From positions 1 to 64,000 of the forward strand of contig JADFDJ010000007.1 of the NCBI GenBank assembly GCA_018262895.1: 64,000 nt of DNA, written 5' to 3'. This DNA comes from Methanomassiliicoccus sp. (GTDB lineage Archaea; Thermoplasmatota; Thermoplasmata; Methanomassiliicoccales; Methanomassiliicoccaceae). Both the position numbers and the translations under genes were made by a program. This document shows, in pieces, positions 44,704 through 53,707 of the stretch (positions within the stretch are counted from its first letter, which is position 1; each line of letters starts with the position of its first letter). The notes beneath the pieces are model-generated. The model made no database searches. It had not been told where the DNA came from and saw only the letters and a program-made list of their open reading frames with translations.

Positions 44704-45626
44704 GGCCGTTCCTCACTGTCTACGGGCATGTGTGCCTGGACCAGATCATGAGCCTGGACCGCTTTCCTGAGCCTAACACCTCGGTGGACATACTAGAGAA
44801 GCACCGGTACTTCGGCGGAACCGGAGCAAACATCGCCACCGTGGCCGCTTCCCTAGGCGTGCCTACGGCCCTGTGCTCCTTCGTCGGCCCGGACCTGCCC
44901 CCCGACTTCCGCTGCTTCATGGAGGAAAGGGGCGTGGACCTTTCGGGCGTGGAGACGGTCGAGGGCTACGAGACCTCCACCGTTCTACTGGTGACCGATT
45001 CCCAGGAGAACCAGGTCGCCTTCGTGTACCAGGGGCCCATGCGCGACATGGGCAGCTTTCCGATGAACACCACGGCAGCCCGCGACTCCCGGTTCGTCCA
45101 CATATCCACGGGGAGACCGGAGCACTACCTGCCGCTGATGGAGGAGTGCCGGAGGCTGGAGAAGGACCTGTCCTTCGACCCAGCTCAGGAGATCCACCAC
45201 ATATGGGACCGGGACACGTTCCGCAGGGCGCTTCCCCTGGCGGACCGGTTCTTCTGCAACAGGAACGAGCTTCGCACCGCCCTTGATTACATGGGCACGA
45301 ACTCTCCGGAGGAGCTGCTCCGGGATGTGAGCACGATCATCAACACCCGAGGGGGGGACGGCTCCCTGGTCTTCACCGGAAGGGGCACCTGGGCAGTCCC
45401 TGCGGTACGCCCGACCAGGGTGGTGGACCCTACCGGCGCCGGGGACGCCTTCCGCGCCGGCTTCTACGCCGGGCAGTACTACGGGCATGGCCTGCTGGAA
45501 TCGGTGGCGTACGGTAGTGCCACAGCTTCGTTCGTCCTCGAGGCCAGGGGCTCGGTCACCAACATCCCCACCTGGGAGATGGTGGAGGATAGGGCCGAGC
45601 CTGTCCTGTCCCGATTGCCTGGATGA
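44700..45626 (+). CDS. PfkB-family carbohydrate/nucleoside kinase
   Basis: The 308-residue protein has the PfkB N-terminal glycine motif GGTGANIATVAASLG and the C-terminal catalytic signature DPTGAGDAFRAGFYAG, which contains the base aspartate. Coupling to adenosylhomocysteinase suggests that it removes the adenosine made upstream, as an adenosine or broad nucleoside kinase. The substrate is inferred from context only. The ATG at 44700 overlaps the ahcY stop (ATGA). Confidence 0.88.
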   Translation: MRPFLTVYGHVCLDQIMSLDRFPEPNTSVDILEKHRYFGGTGANIATVAASLGVPTALCSFVGPDLPPDFRCFMEERGVDLSGVETVEGYETSTVLLVTDSQENQVAFVYQGPMRDMGSFPMNTTAARDSRFVHISTGRPEHYLPLMEECRRLEKDLSFDPAQEIHHIWDRDTFRRALPLADRFFCNRNELRTALDYMGTNSPEELLRDVSTIINTRGGDGSLVFTGRGTWAVPAVRPTRVVDPTGAGDAFRAGFYAGQYYGHGLLESVAYGSATASFVLEARGSVTNIPTWEMVEDRAEPVLSRLPG

Positions 45627-45715
45627 TACTATTCGTGGTGGTACAAGCCAGGTAATCATCGGAGGTCGAAACATTTAATATGGCAGATAAACTAATGGGG
45701 CTCTAAGGTGAGAGT

Positions 45716-45949
45716 TTGGCAGTGGGGTTCGTCTTGATCAGCACGGCGCCGGCCAAGGAGCATGAGGTCTACAATGAGCTCCTCAAGGTCAGAGAGGTCG
45801 TGGAGCTCCATCCCCTCTTTGGAGAGTACGATCTGATCGCTAAGATCGAGGCGGATGATTTCAACCTCCTGGGTCAGGTTGTGGTGGATGCTATCCGCTC
45901 GATCCCTGGGGTCATTGACACCAAGACGCTCACGGGCATTAAATTCTAA
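45716..45949 (+). CDS. Stand-alone Lrp/AsnC RAM domain protein
   Basis: The 77-residue protein consists only of the effector-binding RAM domain (AVGFVLISTAPAKEHEVYNEL, EVVELHPLFGEYDLIAKIEA, IRSIPGVIDTKTLTGIKF) without a DNA-binding helix-turn-helix. Such proteins bind amino acids or pair with full-length Lrp regulators. A TTG start at 45716 is supported by GGTGAG four bases upstream. TATA-like ACATTTAATATG lies about 40 bases before. Confidence 0.88.
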   Translation: MAVGFVLISTAPAKEHEVYNELLKVREVVELHPLFGEYDLIAKIEADDFNLLGQVVVDAIRSIPGVIDTKTLTGIKF

Positions 45950-45963
45950 AGACAGGTGAAAAA

Positions 45964-46269
45964 ATGGAACTGATGGAATTCCTGACTATACTTCTGATGA
46001 CTTTGGGCCTCTTCCTGGTATTGGCCGGCGTGTTCACTGCCTATTTCGGGAGCGGCAAGAGCCGCACGATCGGTGTGGTCCTTCTTGTCGTCGGCCTCCT
46101 CATCGGAATAATCTGGGTGGCCCTCAGGCTGATGGACCCGACCTCCACCGGTATGATTAATATCAGCATCGGTGCGACCATCTGGACGGCTTTCCTGAAC
46201 ATACTGGCAGCCCTCATCGGGGCCCTCATCGCCATTGGCCTGTTCCTGCTGGCCATCATGAAGTCGTGA
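45964..46269 (+). CDS. Three-helix membrane protein, unknown
   Basis: The 101-residue protein is mostly hydrophobic, with three helices (about residues 7-28, 37-55 and 71-98). It starts 14 bases after the RAM-domain gene and is probably co-transcribed with it. I see no motif that identifies a family. Confidence 0.75.
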   Translation: MELMEFLTILLMTLGLFLVLAGVFTAYFGSGKSRTIGVVLLVVGLLIGIIWVALRLMDPTSTGMINISIGATIWTAFLNILAALIGALIAIGLFLLAIMKS

Positions 46270-46330
46270 TCGTCCAGAGATCAAACACCTTCCCCGCATA
46301 ACCTTTTTTAGCCGTTCGTTATTTGCATCA

Positions 46331-46813
46331 ATGATGCCACAAGTCCTCATCGTCCTGGGCAGCAAGAGCGATGCCCCGGTTGCCAAAAAGGCCACGGACG
46401 TTCTGCGAGAGTTCGGTGTCAGCTCTGAGACCGTCGTCGCCTCCGCCCACCGCACGCCGGATAGGGTAAGGGAGATCATTAACACCAGCGATGCGGATGT
46501 GTACATAGCCATCGCCGGGCTATCGGCGGCGTTGCCGGGTGCGGTGGCAGCGGCCACCGTACGTCCTGTGATCGGTGTACCCGTCAGCGGCAAGGTGAAC
46601 CTGGACTCCATCCTCTCGATCGTCCAGATGCCAAGCGGCATACCGGTTGCGGCGGTGGGGCTGGACCGTGGTGACAACGCGGCACTGCTGGCCCTTCAGA
46701 TCCTGGGACTGAGGGACCCGGGTCTGGCATCGAAGCTGGTCAAGCACCGTCAGGACATGGCCGAGGCCGTGGCCCGTGATTCCGAGGAGGTGAACAACGA
46801 TGTTCAAGCCTGA
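46331..46813 (+). CDS. purE: N5-carboxyaminoimidazole ribonucleotide mutase (PurE)
   Basis: The 160-residue protein shows the PurE signature: [47 protein letters not shown] and [25 protein letters not shown]. It converts aminoimidazole ribonucleotide or its carboxy form in purine synthesis. It overlaps guaAb by 14 bases, a purine operon that continues to the AMP/GMP branch. A TATA-like ACCTTTTTTA lies about 30 bases before the start. Confidence 0.94.
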   Translation: MMPQVLIVLGSKSDAPVAKKATDVLREFGVSSETVVASAHRTPDRVREIINTSDADVYIAIAGLSAALPGAVAAATVRPVIGVPVSGKVNLDSILSIVQMPSGIPVAAVGLDRGDNAALLALQILGLRDPGLASKLVKHRQDMAEAVARDSEEVNNDVQA

Positions 46814-47747
46814 GAAGTTCGTCGAGGAGCAGATAGAGGAGATGAGAGCCAAGATCAAGGGCAGGGCGATCATCGCCTGCTCTGGGGGCGTGGACAGCAC
46901 CGTGGCCGCCGTCCTGGTGTCACGAGCTATCGGCGACCAGCTGCTGACCGTATACGTCAACAACGGCTTCATGAGGAAGGGCGAGACCGAGGCGGTGGGC
47001 AAGATGTTCGACTCCCTCGGCATCAACTATCGGCTGATTGACGCCAGCGACGAGTTCTTCGATGCTCTGAAGGGCGTGACCGACCCTGAAACGAAGAGGA
47101 AGATAATCGGTGAGAAGTTCATCCGGGTGTTCGAGCGCACCGCCAAGGAGTACGGGGCCGAGTACCTGGTGCAGGGGACCATCGCCCCTGACTGGATCGA
47201 GAGCGGTGACGGGGTAAGGGACGTCATAAAGAGCCACCATAACGTCGGAGGCCTGCCCAAGGACTTCAACATGACGCTTGTGGAGCCAATGAGGGACCTC
47301 TACAAGGACGAGGTCAGGAAGGTCGCCCGGTACCTAAACGTGGAGGTGGCCGAGCGCCAGCCGTTCCCCGGTCCAGCTCTGGCCATCCGCGTTCTGGGAG
47401 AGCCGACCAGGGAGGCCGTGAACATAGTGAGGGAGGCCTGCGCCATCGTGGAGGAGGAGATCGAGAAGGCCGCCAAGGAGGGGAAGATGGCGCTCCCATG
47501 GCAGTACTTTGCGGTGCTCCTGCCCTGCCAGTCCGTGGGGGTCCAGGGCGACAACCGCGCTTATGGTAGGACGATCGCCGTGCGATCGGTCGAATCCATC
47601 GATGGCATGAGCGCTTCCTACTCCAAGATACCGCATGAGGTTCTGGAGCACATCTCGGTGCGCATCACCAACGAGATGAAGAGCGACGTCAACCGCGTAG
47701 TATATGACATCACCCACAAACCACCCGCGACAGTGGAATGGGAATAA
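46800..47747 (+). CDS. guaAb: GMP synthase ATP-pyrophosphatase subunit
   Basis: In archaea GMP synthase is split; this is the synthetase subunit with the PP-loop [10 protein letters not shown] (residues 28-37) and the C-terminal dimer domain ([32 protein letters not shown]). It uses ammonia delivered by the glutaminase subunit encoded at 48675. The two genes are separated by a HAD hydrolase gene on the other strand. The 315-residue length is usual. Confidence 0.95.
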   Translation: MFKPEKFVEEQIEEMRAKIKGRAIIACSGGVDSTVAAVLVSRAIGDQLLTVYVNNGFMRKGETEAVGKMFDSLGINYRLIDASDEFFDALKGVTDPETKRKIIGEKFIRVFERTAKEYGAEYLVQGTIAPDWIESGDGVRDVIKSHHNVGGLPKDFNMTLVEPMRDLYKDEVRKVARYLNVEVAERQPFPGPALAIRVLGEPTREAVNIVREACAIVEEEIEKAAKEGKMALPWQYFAVLLPCQSVGVQGDNRAYGRTIAVRSVESIDGMSASYSKIPHEVLEHISVRITNEMKSDVNRVVYDITHKPPATVEWE

Positions 47748-47773
47748 TATTATATTATTAATATGATATTATT
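47743..47773. terminator. Bidirectional AT-rich inverted repeat between convergent genes
   Basis: AATAATAT and ATATTATT are exact complements on either side of a 15-base AT-rich spacer. Together they overlap both stop codons of guaAb and the HAD gene. The run of A and T on each side is suited to termination in both directions. Confidence 0.5.
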
Positions 47774-48479
47774 CGATGAGCGTTTCGATCTCGCTCAGGG
47801 ACGTGATGACGTGATCGGCCTCCACCTCTGCTGAGGGGCAGTACTTCGAGCGCTTCAGTACGGCTCTGATGCCCACCCCCTTGGCGCCTTTGATATCGTG
47901 GGCCAGGGAATTACCAACGTACATGGCCTCAGAGGCGCTTACACCTAGGTTGGAGAGGGCGATCTTGAAGACCTTGGGATGCGGCTTGCGCAGCCCGACG
48001 TCGGTGCTGAACACGTAGTCATCGAAGAACCGGTCCAGGCCGAAGTGCTGAATATCCCTCATGGGATACTCGGAGGGCAGCCCCCAGGCCACATCGGATA
48101 TGAGGCCTATCGATAATCCCCTCTCCTTAATGCCATGGAGGACCTCCACTGCGCCGCTGACCAGCTTTCGGTCCTCGAGGAGGACACCGTAGAAGAGCTC
48201 CAGGCTCTCGCGGAGGTTGTCCTCGTCATGTGCGCCGTAGCGTTCGAGGCACGCCCCCATCAGGTCCACCAGCGGGACCTCCACCATCTGAGCGATCTTC
48301 TTTTCCCGTGCTTGGCTCAGGCTTCCTGAGAGGTAGGAGGTGAACTCCTTTCGGTCCAGGGTTGGTGAGCTCTTCGACACCAGCTCGAAGATGCGGTCAA
48401 CCACCCTCTCCTCCGGTCCTTTCCAGTCATCATAGTAATCGATCAGGGTGTGGCCGAGGTCGAAGAGAACCGCCTTCAT
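47769..48479 (-). CDS. HAD-superfamily hydrolase
   Basis: The start MKAVLFDLGHTLIDYYDD contains the nucleophile Asp of motif I as DLGHTL, where the second residue of the usual DXD is replaced. Motif III/IV appears as LRKPHPKVFKIALSNLG and EAMYVGNSLAHDIKGAKGVG. It probably hydrolyses a phosphorylated metabolite. The second position of DXDX is Gly rather than Asp, so phosphatase activity is not assured. ATG 48479 was preferred, 236 residues, with a TATA-like element about 25 bases before it on this strand. Confidence 0.82.
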   Translation of the reverse strand: MKAVLFDLGHTLIDYYDDWKGPEERVVDRIFELVSKSSPTLDRKEFTSYLSGSLSQAREKKIAQMVEVPLVDLMGACLERYGAHDEDNLRESLELFYGVLLEDRKLVSGAVEVLHGIKERGLSIGLISDVAWGLPSEYPMRDIQHFGLDRFFDDYVFSTDVGLRKPHPKVFKIALSNLGVSASEAMYVGNSLAHDIKGAKGVGIRAVLKRSKYCPSAEVEADHVITSLSEIETLIE

Positions 48480-48640
48480 AACTTCACAAAACGACCCCAG
48501 AGTAATAAACCTGTCACCGATAGGAACGAGTTGGTGAGAAACGAACAGCGGTGTTGAGGTGTGCCCGAGAGATGCCAACGTGCCCTCCCTACTGCTGAAT
48601 GGCATATGCGCCCCCAGCCCGATCTCTGTTGAAAGTGAGA

Positions 48641-48653
48641 GATATTAAAATAA
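48641..48653 (+). promoter_or_regulatory. TATA box of guaAa
   Basis: GATATTAAAATAA is centred about 28 bases before ATG 48675, consistent with a leaderless mRNA. Confidence 0.5.
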
Positions 48654-48674
48654 GGATGATCCATTAGCGGGCTT

Positions 48675-49247
48675 ATGCGCGTCTATGTGGTGGACAACGG
48701 CGGGCAGTGGACCCATCGCGAGTGGAGGGTGCTGAAGTATCTGGACGTGGACACCAGGATAATCCCTAACAACACGCCCTTCGATCAGCTGGATGTCGAC
48801 GCGCTGGTGCTGTCCGGCGGCTCCCCACACGTTGCCGACGAGGGAGAGAAGATGGGCCGCAACGGGGAATACCTAGACCGGGCCGACTTCCCCATCCTCG
48901 GCATATGCGCCGGGTTCCACTTCATGACCAACCACTTCGGCGGAAGGACCGAGGCCGCGGGCAAGCCTGAGTTCGGCAAGGCCACTCTCATCGTGGACGA
49001 GGAGGATGAAATTTTCCGGGGCCTGCCCCATGAGTTCGTGGTTTGGCAGAGCCACAACGACGAGGTCACCAAGGTGCCGGACAACTTCCAGGTCCTGGCC
49101 CATACTAAGAGCTGCCCTGTCGAGGCCATCAAGGTCAAGGACCGGCCGTTCTTCGGCCTCCAGTTCCATCCAGAGGTGGAGAACACCGAGCACGGCTCGG
49201 AGATCTTCCAGAACTTCCTGCGGGTGGTCGAGGAATGGCATCGCTGA
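48675..49247 (+). CDS. guaAa: GMP synthase glutaminase subunit
   Basis: The 190-residue class I amidotransferase has the nucleophile cysteine in GICAGFHFM and the His-X-Glu dyad in FHPEVENTE. This marks the ammonia-producing subunit of archaeal split GMP synthase. Its partner guaAb lies 0.9 kb upstream, separated by a convergent HAD gene, so each subunit has its own promoter here. The stop overlaps the next small gene by 13 bases. Confidence 0.94.
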   Translation: MRVYVVDNGGQWTHREWRVLKYLDVDTRIIPNNTPFDQLDVDALVLSGGSPHVADEGEKMGRNGEYLDRADFPILGICAGFHFMTNHFGGRTEAAGKPEFGKATLIVDEEDEIFRGLPHEFVVWQSHNDEVTKVPDNFQVLAHTKSCPVEAIKVKDRPFFGLQFHPEVENTEHGSEIFQNFLRVVEEWHR

Positions 49248-49456
49248 GCCCCGAGGACCGCCAGGTACTGACGGAAGCAATGGAGGCCATGCTCCACAAT
49301 GAAACGCTGGAGCATGCCCTGGGGCGGGTGCTGCGCAGGAGGGGACTGGGCTTCGAGAGGTACATCTCCATCACCAGCGACCTCAGGGAGTCAAGGAGGA
49401 AGGACGAGGACATCGAATCTGCGGCCCGTCGGCTCATAGCACAACAGCGAGAATGA
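49235..49456 (+). CDS. Small helical protein, unknown
   Basis: The 73-residue protein is rich in Arg/Glu/Leu and mostly helical (LSPEDRQVLTEAMEAMLHNETLEHALGRVLRRRGLGFERYISI). It overlaps guaAa by 13 bases and the convergent membrane gene by 23. No family recognised; expression is plausible through coupling with guaAa. Confidence 0.55.
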   Translation: MASLSPEDRQVLTEAMEAMLHNETLEHALGRVLRRRGLGFERYISITSDLRESRRKDEDIESAARRLIAQQRE

Positions 49457-49835
49457 ACATCAGTAGCAGAAGCGAGGAGATGATGGCCAAGGCCAGCAGG
49501 GGCCATGTACCCCTCAGAGACCGGCCGGAGCCGAAGATTATCGGTATCGGCCCGATCAATATGACGCCTCCCCACTCCTTTCTACCACCCTCCTGCGGTG
49601 TACCGTCGAGCTCACTGACGGTCCCGAACGACAGGGATATGAACGTCACCACAAAGCCGACGAATATGAGGAGGATCGACAGGGCCGTAAAGGCCCCGGT
49701 GCCGTGGACCACAGGTACGATGAGGAAAAGGGACAGCTCCGCCTGGCCAACGGCGACGGCCCAGGCAAGCACCAGCCCTCCCGCCAGCATTAGCGTGATC
49801 CCGGCTCCCAACAGAGCGCGCTGTCGTCCGCTCAT
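49434..49835 (-). CDS. TIGR00304/DUF131-like membrane protein
   Basis: The 133-residue protein has four hydrophobic helices, with a GGVILIGPIPIIFGSG segment between the second and third that is characteristic of a family of small archaeal membrane proteins (TIGR00304, DUF131). Function is unknown. It lies six bases from the next gene on the same strand and may share its transcript. Confidence 0.82.
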   Translation of the reverse strand: MSGRQRALLGAGITLMLAGGLVLAWAVAVGQAELSLFLIVPVVHGTGAFTALSILLIFVGFVVTFISLSFGTVSELDGTPQEGGRKEWGGVILIGPIPIIFGSGRSLRGTWPLLALAIISSLLLLMFILAVVL

Positions 49836-49841
49836 GCGATC

Positions 49842-52172
49842 CTATCGTTCAGAGGTCCTTCCAAAGATATAAGCTCCCTCTGTCATCATCATATCAAGCG
49901 GCTCAGAGGAGACAAGGTGGACGCTGGACCGCGCGCCGCCCTCGAAGGTTATGGAGAGCTGGGTGTTCGCGGACCAGATGTAAGAAACGTATAGCTTCCC
50001 GTCCCGAACGTCATAGCCTGTGTCCATGATTCTTCCCGCGCCCAGGTCCTTTAGGGTGCCCTGAGCCTTAGCGACGGTCTTGCTCCCGTCCTTGATCTCG
50101 ATGTCCTTCACCGTCCTTCCCTGGAGGTCGATCTCTATGGTCACCGGAACGTTCCAGTATCCCGCGGTGCGGGCGTCCTGGCGAGAGACCGAGTATGTCC
50201 AGGTGTCGGTTCCGGAGCGTGCGGGATCGAACTGGACCTCGGTCGACCATCGCCCAAATATGTAGCTGGCCACCTCCCCATCAGTGGCCTTCCAGTTCTC
50301 CAGGGTATAGTTCGATTTCTTGTTGTCTATCCAGTGCAACATTTCTGGGATAGCGATGTTGCGTCCAGGGTGACCGTAGACCCTCAGGACACCATTGTTC
50401 TCCGCGATGCCGTTCACCAGTGCGAACATCGAGCTCCAGCTCTGCGGGTTGTCCCAGCTCAGGGCGCGGGCCGCGTCCATAAGGTCCATGGCCTGATACG
50501 GATGCCATCCACCGCCGGTTCCTTGGTAACCGCCGACGTCGTACCATGAGCCTATCTGGCTGTGGTTCCCGGCGGAGCCTGCCGCCAGGTCAGAGGAACG
50601 GCCATCGATGCGTATGCCAGCAAGATAGAGCGCGTACATCATCTGGTAGGAGGCCTTGTTCCCTGGATTGGCCATGGAGATGTAGGTGTCCCCCTTCCCC
50701 CCGTTCGCAGGGGCATCCCAGCGGCTGGCGAACTCGTAGAAGCTCTTGAGGTGGTTCATCCCGCTGTTGGCATCGGCGACGGCCGAAGCCCAGAACTTCT
50801 TAGCTCCCCCCTCCCAGTCGTGAGGGCTGTGCAACGCTATCTCCACGTATGGCGCGGTGAGGACCTTCTCTGAGGTGTACTCGTCAGCCATGGCGGACAT
50901 GACGTAGGCGGTGAGGGGATGATTGTAACCTGCGTACACACCGATTATGTCCGCCGGTCCCGTGGAGTCATCCTCCCCGAACACACTGACCCAGTCCCAA
51001 CCGTTCCACCACCGGGACACCGAGGCATGCTCAGCCGAGGATATCATGGTAAGGCCCATGGTATCGTTCAGAGTGACCCCGTCCAGCTCGACCGAGTAGT
51101 TCACGGCCATACCCCACTGGGACCTGAGATCGAGCGATGCCTCGTAACGGCCGCTGGTGCTGTTGTACGCAGCCTCCTTCCCGTCGATGGTGACGACAGC
51201 GCCAGCCTGCTCCGAGCTCCGGGAAGCGTTGTACTGCGGTCCCCCGGCGCTCTCAACGCTGTACTCATAGGTGGGGCCGGCCAGGGGGTAGCGGGCCGTG
51301 GCACCGCGGCATGCAAGATTGTCCACGACCCACGCTCCGGTGTACACGGTCGCAGACATGGGAACGCTGGGATCGATGCCGTAGCGCGTGAGCACGGTGG
51401 AGTTGCTGCTGAGCACAAGCTGGGCAGGCGACCAACCTTCAGGCATCGATATGACGCCTTGGCCGACCCGCACCCCCGATGTGTGAAGAACGGTCACCAT
51501 GCAATCGCCGCCCTCAGATCGGAAGGAGACGATATAGCGGTCCGGAACTAAGCCCTCTGCATTATCCTTGATGACCACCGACGGCAACATCCTTTCCGAA
51601 ACGGTATCCACAGCTCCCGACCCCACGTCGGTGAGGCGTACGAAGTTGTTCCCGGGAGTGCCGTAGGAGAGCTCCACCGCCGTCAGCGCCTCCCCCAGCC
51701 GGTTGACCAGGGTCGCGGTGAGGCCTATCTTCTGCTCTCCGAAGGAGGGATCGAAAAGGTTGCCTGCCTGGGGAGCATAGCACTCGAAGGAGACGTTCCA
51801 GTTATCGCCCATAAACTGGGGGGTGTAGCGGAGCAGCACCTGATCGGTCACATTGGAGCGCAACATGCACCACACCCTGCCGTCAAGGACCACGCTCTCG
51901 GATGCGCTCGATTGGACCAAGGTCACCTGCCTGTAGTAGTTGAGCGCTCCCGTGGGTGCACCGGAGAAGGTCTCCACACTGCCCCACCTATCCTCCTCGT
52001 TCAACGTACCGGACGAGAGCGAGGTCAGGCCCACCCATGCTCGGGCGACATTGTCCTCCGGTGAAGGAAGATCGCCGCTCTGCGCGCCGTTGCGGAGCAG
52101 AACGACCGCGGCTACGCTCGAGGATAGGACGATCAATACAACAACGAGCGCTCCCAGTGACTTGCGGTTCAT
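49842..52172 (-). CDS. Large secreted or anchored protein, unknown
   Basis: The 776-residue protein begins with a signal peptide or anchor helix (LGALVVVLIVLSSSVAAVVLLR). A beta-rich, Ser/Thr-rich exported region follows (about residues 40-370), then a more globular part (about 375-640: DIIGVYAGYNHPLTAYVMSAMADEY, HSPHDWEGGAKKFWASAVADANSGM) and a C-terminal beta segment. It lacks a second membrane anchor. I cannot assign a family. The His/Asp/Trp-rich centre resembles enzymes acting on carbohydrate or peptide polymers. The stop is TAG. Confidence 0.75.
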   Translation of the reverse strand: MNRKSLGALVVVLIVLSSSVAAVVLLRNGAQSGDLPSPEDNVARAWVGLTSLSSGTLNEEDRWGSVETFSGAPTGALNYYRQVTLVQSSASESVVLDGRVWCMLRSNVTDQVLLRYTPQFMGDNWNVSFECYAPQAGNLFDPSFGEQKIGLTATLVNRLGEALTAVELSYGTPGNNFVRLTDVGSGAVDTVSERMLPSVVIKDNAEGLVPDRYIVSFRSEGGDCMVTVLHTSGVRVGQGVISMPEGWSPAQLVLSSNSTVLTRYGIDPSVPMSATVYTGAWVVDNLACRGATARYPLAGPTYEYSVESAGGPQYNASRSSEQAGAVVTIDGKEAAYNSTSGRYEASLDLRSQWGMAVNYSVELDGVTLNDTMGLTMISSAEHASVSRWWNGWDWVSVFGEDDSTGPADIIGVYAGYNHPLTAYVMSAMADEYTSEKVLTAPYVEIALHSPHDWEGGAKKFWASAVADANSGMNHLKSFYEFASRWDAPANGGKGDTYISMANPGNKASYQMMYALYLAGIRIDGRSSDLAAGSAGNHSQIGSWYDVGGYQGTGGGWHPYQAMDLMDAARALSWDNPQSWSSMFALVNGIAENNGVLRVYGHPGRNIAIPEMLHWIDNKKSNYTLENWKATDGEVASYIFGRWSTEVQFDPARSGTDTWTYSVSRQDARTAGYWNVPVTIEIDLQGRTVKDIEIKDGSKTVAKAQGTLKDLGAGRIMDTGYDVRDGKLYVSYIWSANTQLSITFEGGARSSVHLVSSEPLDMMMTEGAYIFGRTSER

Positions 52173-52205
52173 GGCGGGTGCCCCAGCGCCCTAGAGAGCA
52201 ACGGT

Positions 52206-52218
52206 CTTTATTAAAACG
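52206..52218 (-). promoter_or_regulatory. TATA-like element of the secreted protein gene
   Basis: CGTTTTAATAAAG on the minus strand lies about 35-45 bases before ATG 52172. Confidence 0.4.
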
Positions 52219-52240
52219 TGCTCTCACGGTAGCGTTCCTT

Positions 52241-52254
52241 GACACCAAGGTGTC
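52241..52254. promoter_or_regulatory. Inverted repeat between divergent promoters
   Basis: GACACC-AA-GGTGTC is a perfect inverted repeat placed between the divergent promoters of the secreted protein gene and the 310-residue protein gene. A shared operator is possible. Confidence 0.4.
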
Positions 52255-52320
52255 CTTGGAGGATTTAGATTAGCAGGAAACGTATTTAATATGACAGCCT
52301 GATGACCGCGCAGGTGGGTT

Positions 52321-53253
52321 TTGACGTCTTTGAAACACCTTGTAATCGAGATACTCCAGGCCCGCGACCTCCAGGTCGTGGAGAGGGACGGCCACCTGTT
52401 CGCCCGTAAGGGGGATAGGGAGGTCCCCTTCCTCCTGCTCACCTCTCTGGACTGGGCCAAGGTGGATGATTTCCTCGCCCGTTTCAGCGGGCTTGCGGGC
52501 AAGAAGGTCATCGCTACCCTGGTAAAGCTCCCCCCCGCATCGCTGGCTAAATTGGACCGCTCTGTCACGGTATGGGACCAGGAGGCGCTGGAGCATGAGC
52601 TTGGACGTACCCGCATCGAGGGCGTCATGGGGAAAAGGGAGAACGGCCTGGTGGACGAGCTTATGGCCGACGATTTTCCCAGGATGGTCTCCCCCGCTCT
52701 TCTGGAGGACGTCAGGGCTCCTGCCGTCGGCGAGAGGATCGTTAGGCCGGTTGTCGGTCTGGACGACGTGAAGGAGCTGTCCCGGCAAACTGTGGCCGGC
52801 TTCGCCCATCGCCTGGAGCTGGTCCCTCATTTCGTGTATGGATATGTCTGCCCCCTGTACATGGACGGAGAGAAGGTGGGCGTGGAGAAGGGTGCCCTGT
52901 CCATCAACAGCCTGACCCACAGGGTGGAGTCATGGAACGACCGCACCGAGGTGATCTACGCCCTGGAGATGGCCCACAAGACCCTGGAGCCGTCCATCGG
53001 GATGGACGACGCCAAGAGGCTGGCCCGTAAGGAGCTGGTCAAGGTCAACTCCTACGAGAAGGAGCTGATCAGGGAGGAGAACAACGTCACCATCATAGAG
53101 AAGAGGAGGGTCGCCCCGCGTGAGGAGGAGATAGTCCTCGAGGACCGGGGCGTGTTCTACATACCCATCTGGTGCGTCGAGGGCGTCCACGGGATCATGA
53201 TGGTCAATGCCGGCACGGGCAAGGTCCTCAGCGAGGACTATTACCGCATCTAA
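52321..53253 (+). CDS. Conserved-looking archaeal protein, restriction-endonuclease-like start
   Basis: The 310-residue protein has a first domain (about residues 1-100) with a pattern seen in restriction-endonuclease-like folds (LVIEILQARDLQVVERDG...FARKGD; VTVWDQEALEHELGR). A C-terminal segment (VFYIPIWCVEGVHGIMMVNAGTGKVLSEDYYRI) resembles a PepSY-type ligand-binding fold. Neither is certain. The TTG start follows GGTGG three bases upstream and TATA-like CGTATTTAAT at 52281. It overlaps the convergent Mut7-C gene by 26 bases. Confidence 0.6.
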   Translation: MTSLKHLVIEILQARDLQVVERDGHLFARKGDREVPFLLLTSLDWAKVDDFLARFSGLAGKKVIATLVKLPPASLAKLDRSVTVWDQEALEHELGRTRIEGVMGKRENGLVDELMADDFPRMVSPALLEDVRAPAVGERIVRPVVGLDDVKELSRQTVAGFAHRLELVPHFVYGYVCPLYMDGEKVGVEKGALSINSLTHRVESWNDRTEVIYALEMAHKTLEPSIGMDDAKRLARKELVKVNSYEKELIREENNVTIIEKRRVAPREEEIVLEDRGVFYIPIWCVEGVHGIMMVNAGTGKVLSEDYYRI

Positions 53254-53707
53254 GCTCCAGCACCCTCTCCAAACGCTCAACTATCCTGCTCCAATGGGAA
53301 CCCCTCCAGTACAGCTGACCGCACTCCTGGCATATGTACAGTCGTTCCTGGGACCCCCTAACACGGGGAGGCGCCCGCGCCCCCTCCTCCGGCGTAGCGT
53401 CGCGCAGCCCGCCGTTGCAGATCGTGCACCTCGTGCAGCTCTCCTCGAAGCTCAGCCCCAAGGTGCAGGACACCTGCACCAGCTGGTCCTCCAGGGCATC
53501 GCTCTCCACCAGCAGGCCCTGCTCCCCCGCCCTCTCTGCCAGCTGATGGTCCCTGGTGAGGACGGTCCTGCCTTCCGCCCGCGCCCTTCTCAGCACCTCC
53601 CCGTCGGTCACGTCCCGTGCGTAGGCGGTATCATACCCCATCATGCGCAGCCACCTGGCCAGGGAGCCGAGCATCTCATCGGCGAGGAACCTAGGGGCGC
53701 TCCGCAT
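53228..53707 (-). CDS. Mut7-C RNase domain protein with zinc ribbon
   Basis: The protein opens RFLADEMLGSLARWLRMMGYDT with acidic residues of the PIN-like Mut7-C nuclease fold (also D53 region RTVLTRDHQLAERA). A C-terminal zinc ribbon follows (CTRCTICN...CQECGQLYW). The 159-residue length is standard for archaeal members, thought to be RNases. ATG 53707 was chosen by homology. It overlaps the upstream RibD_C gene by 17 bases. Confidence 0.83.
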   Translation of the reverse strand: MRSAPRFLADEMLGSLARWLRMMGYDTAYARDVTDGEVLRRARAEGRTVLTRDHQLAERAGEQGLLVESDALEDQLVQVSCTLGLSFEESCTRCTICNGGLRDATPEEGARAPPRVRGSQERLYICQECGQLYWRGSHWSRIVERLERVLELRCGNSPR

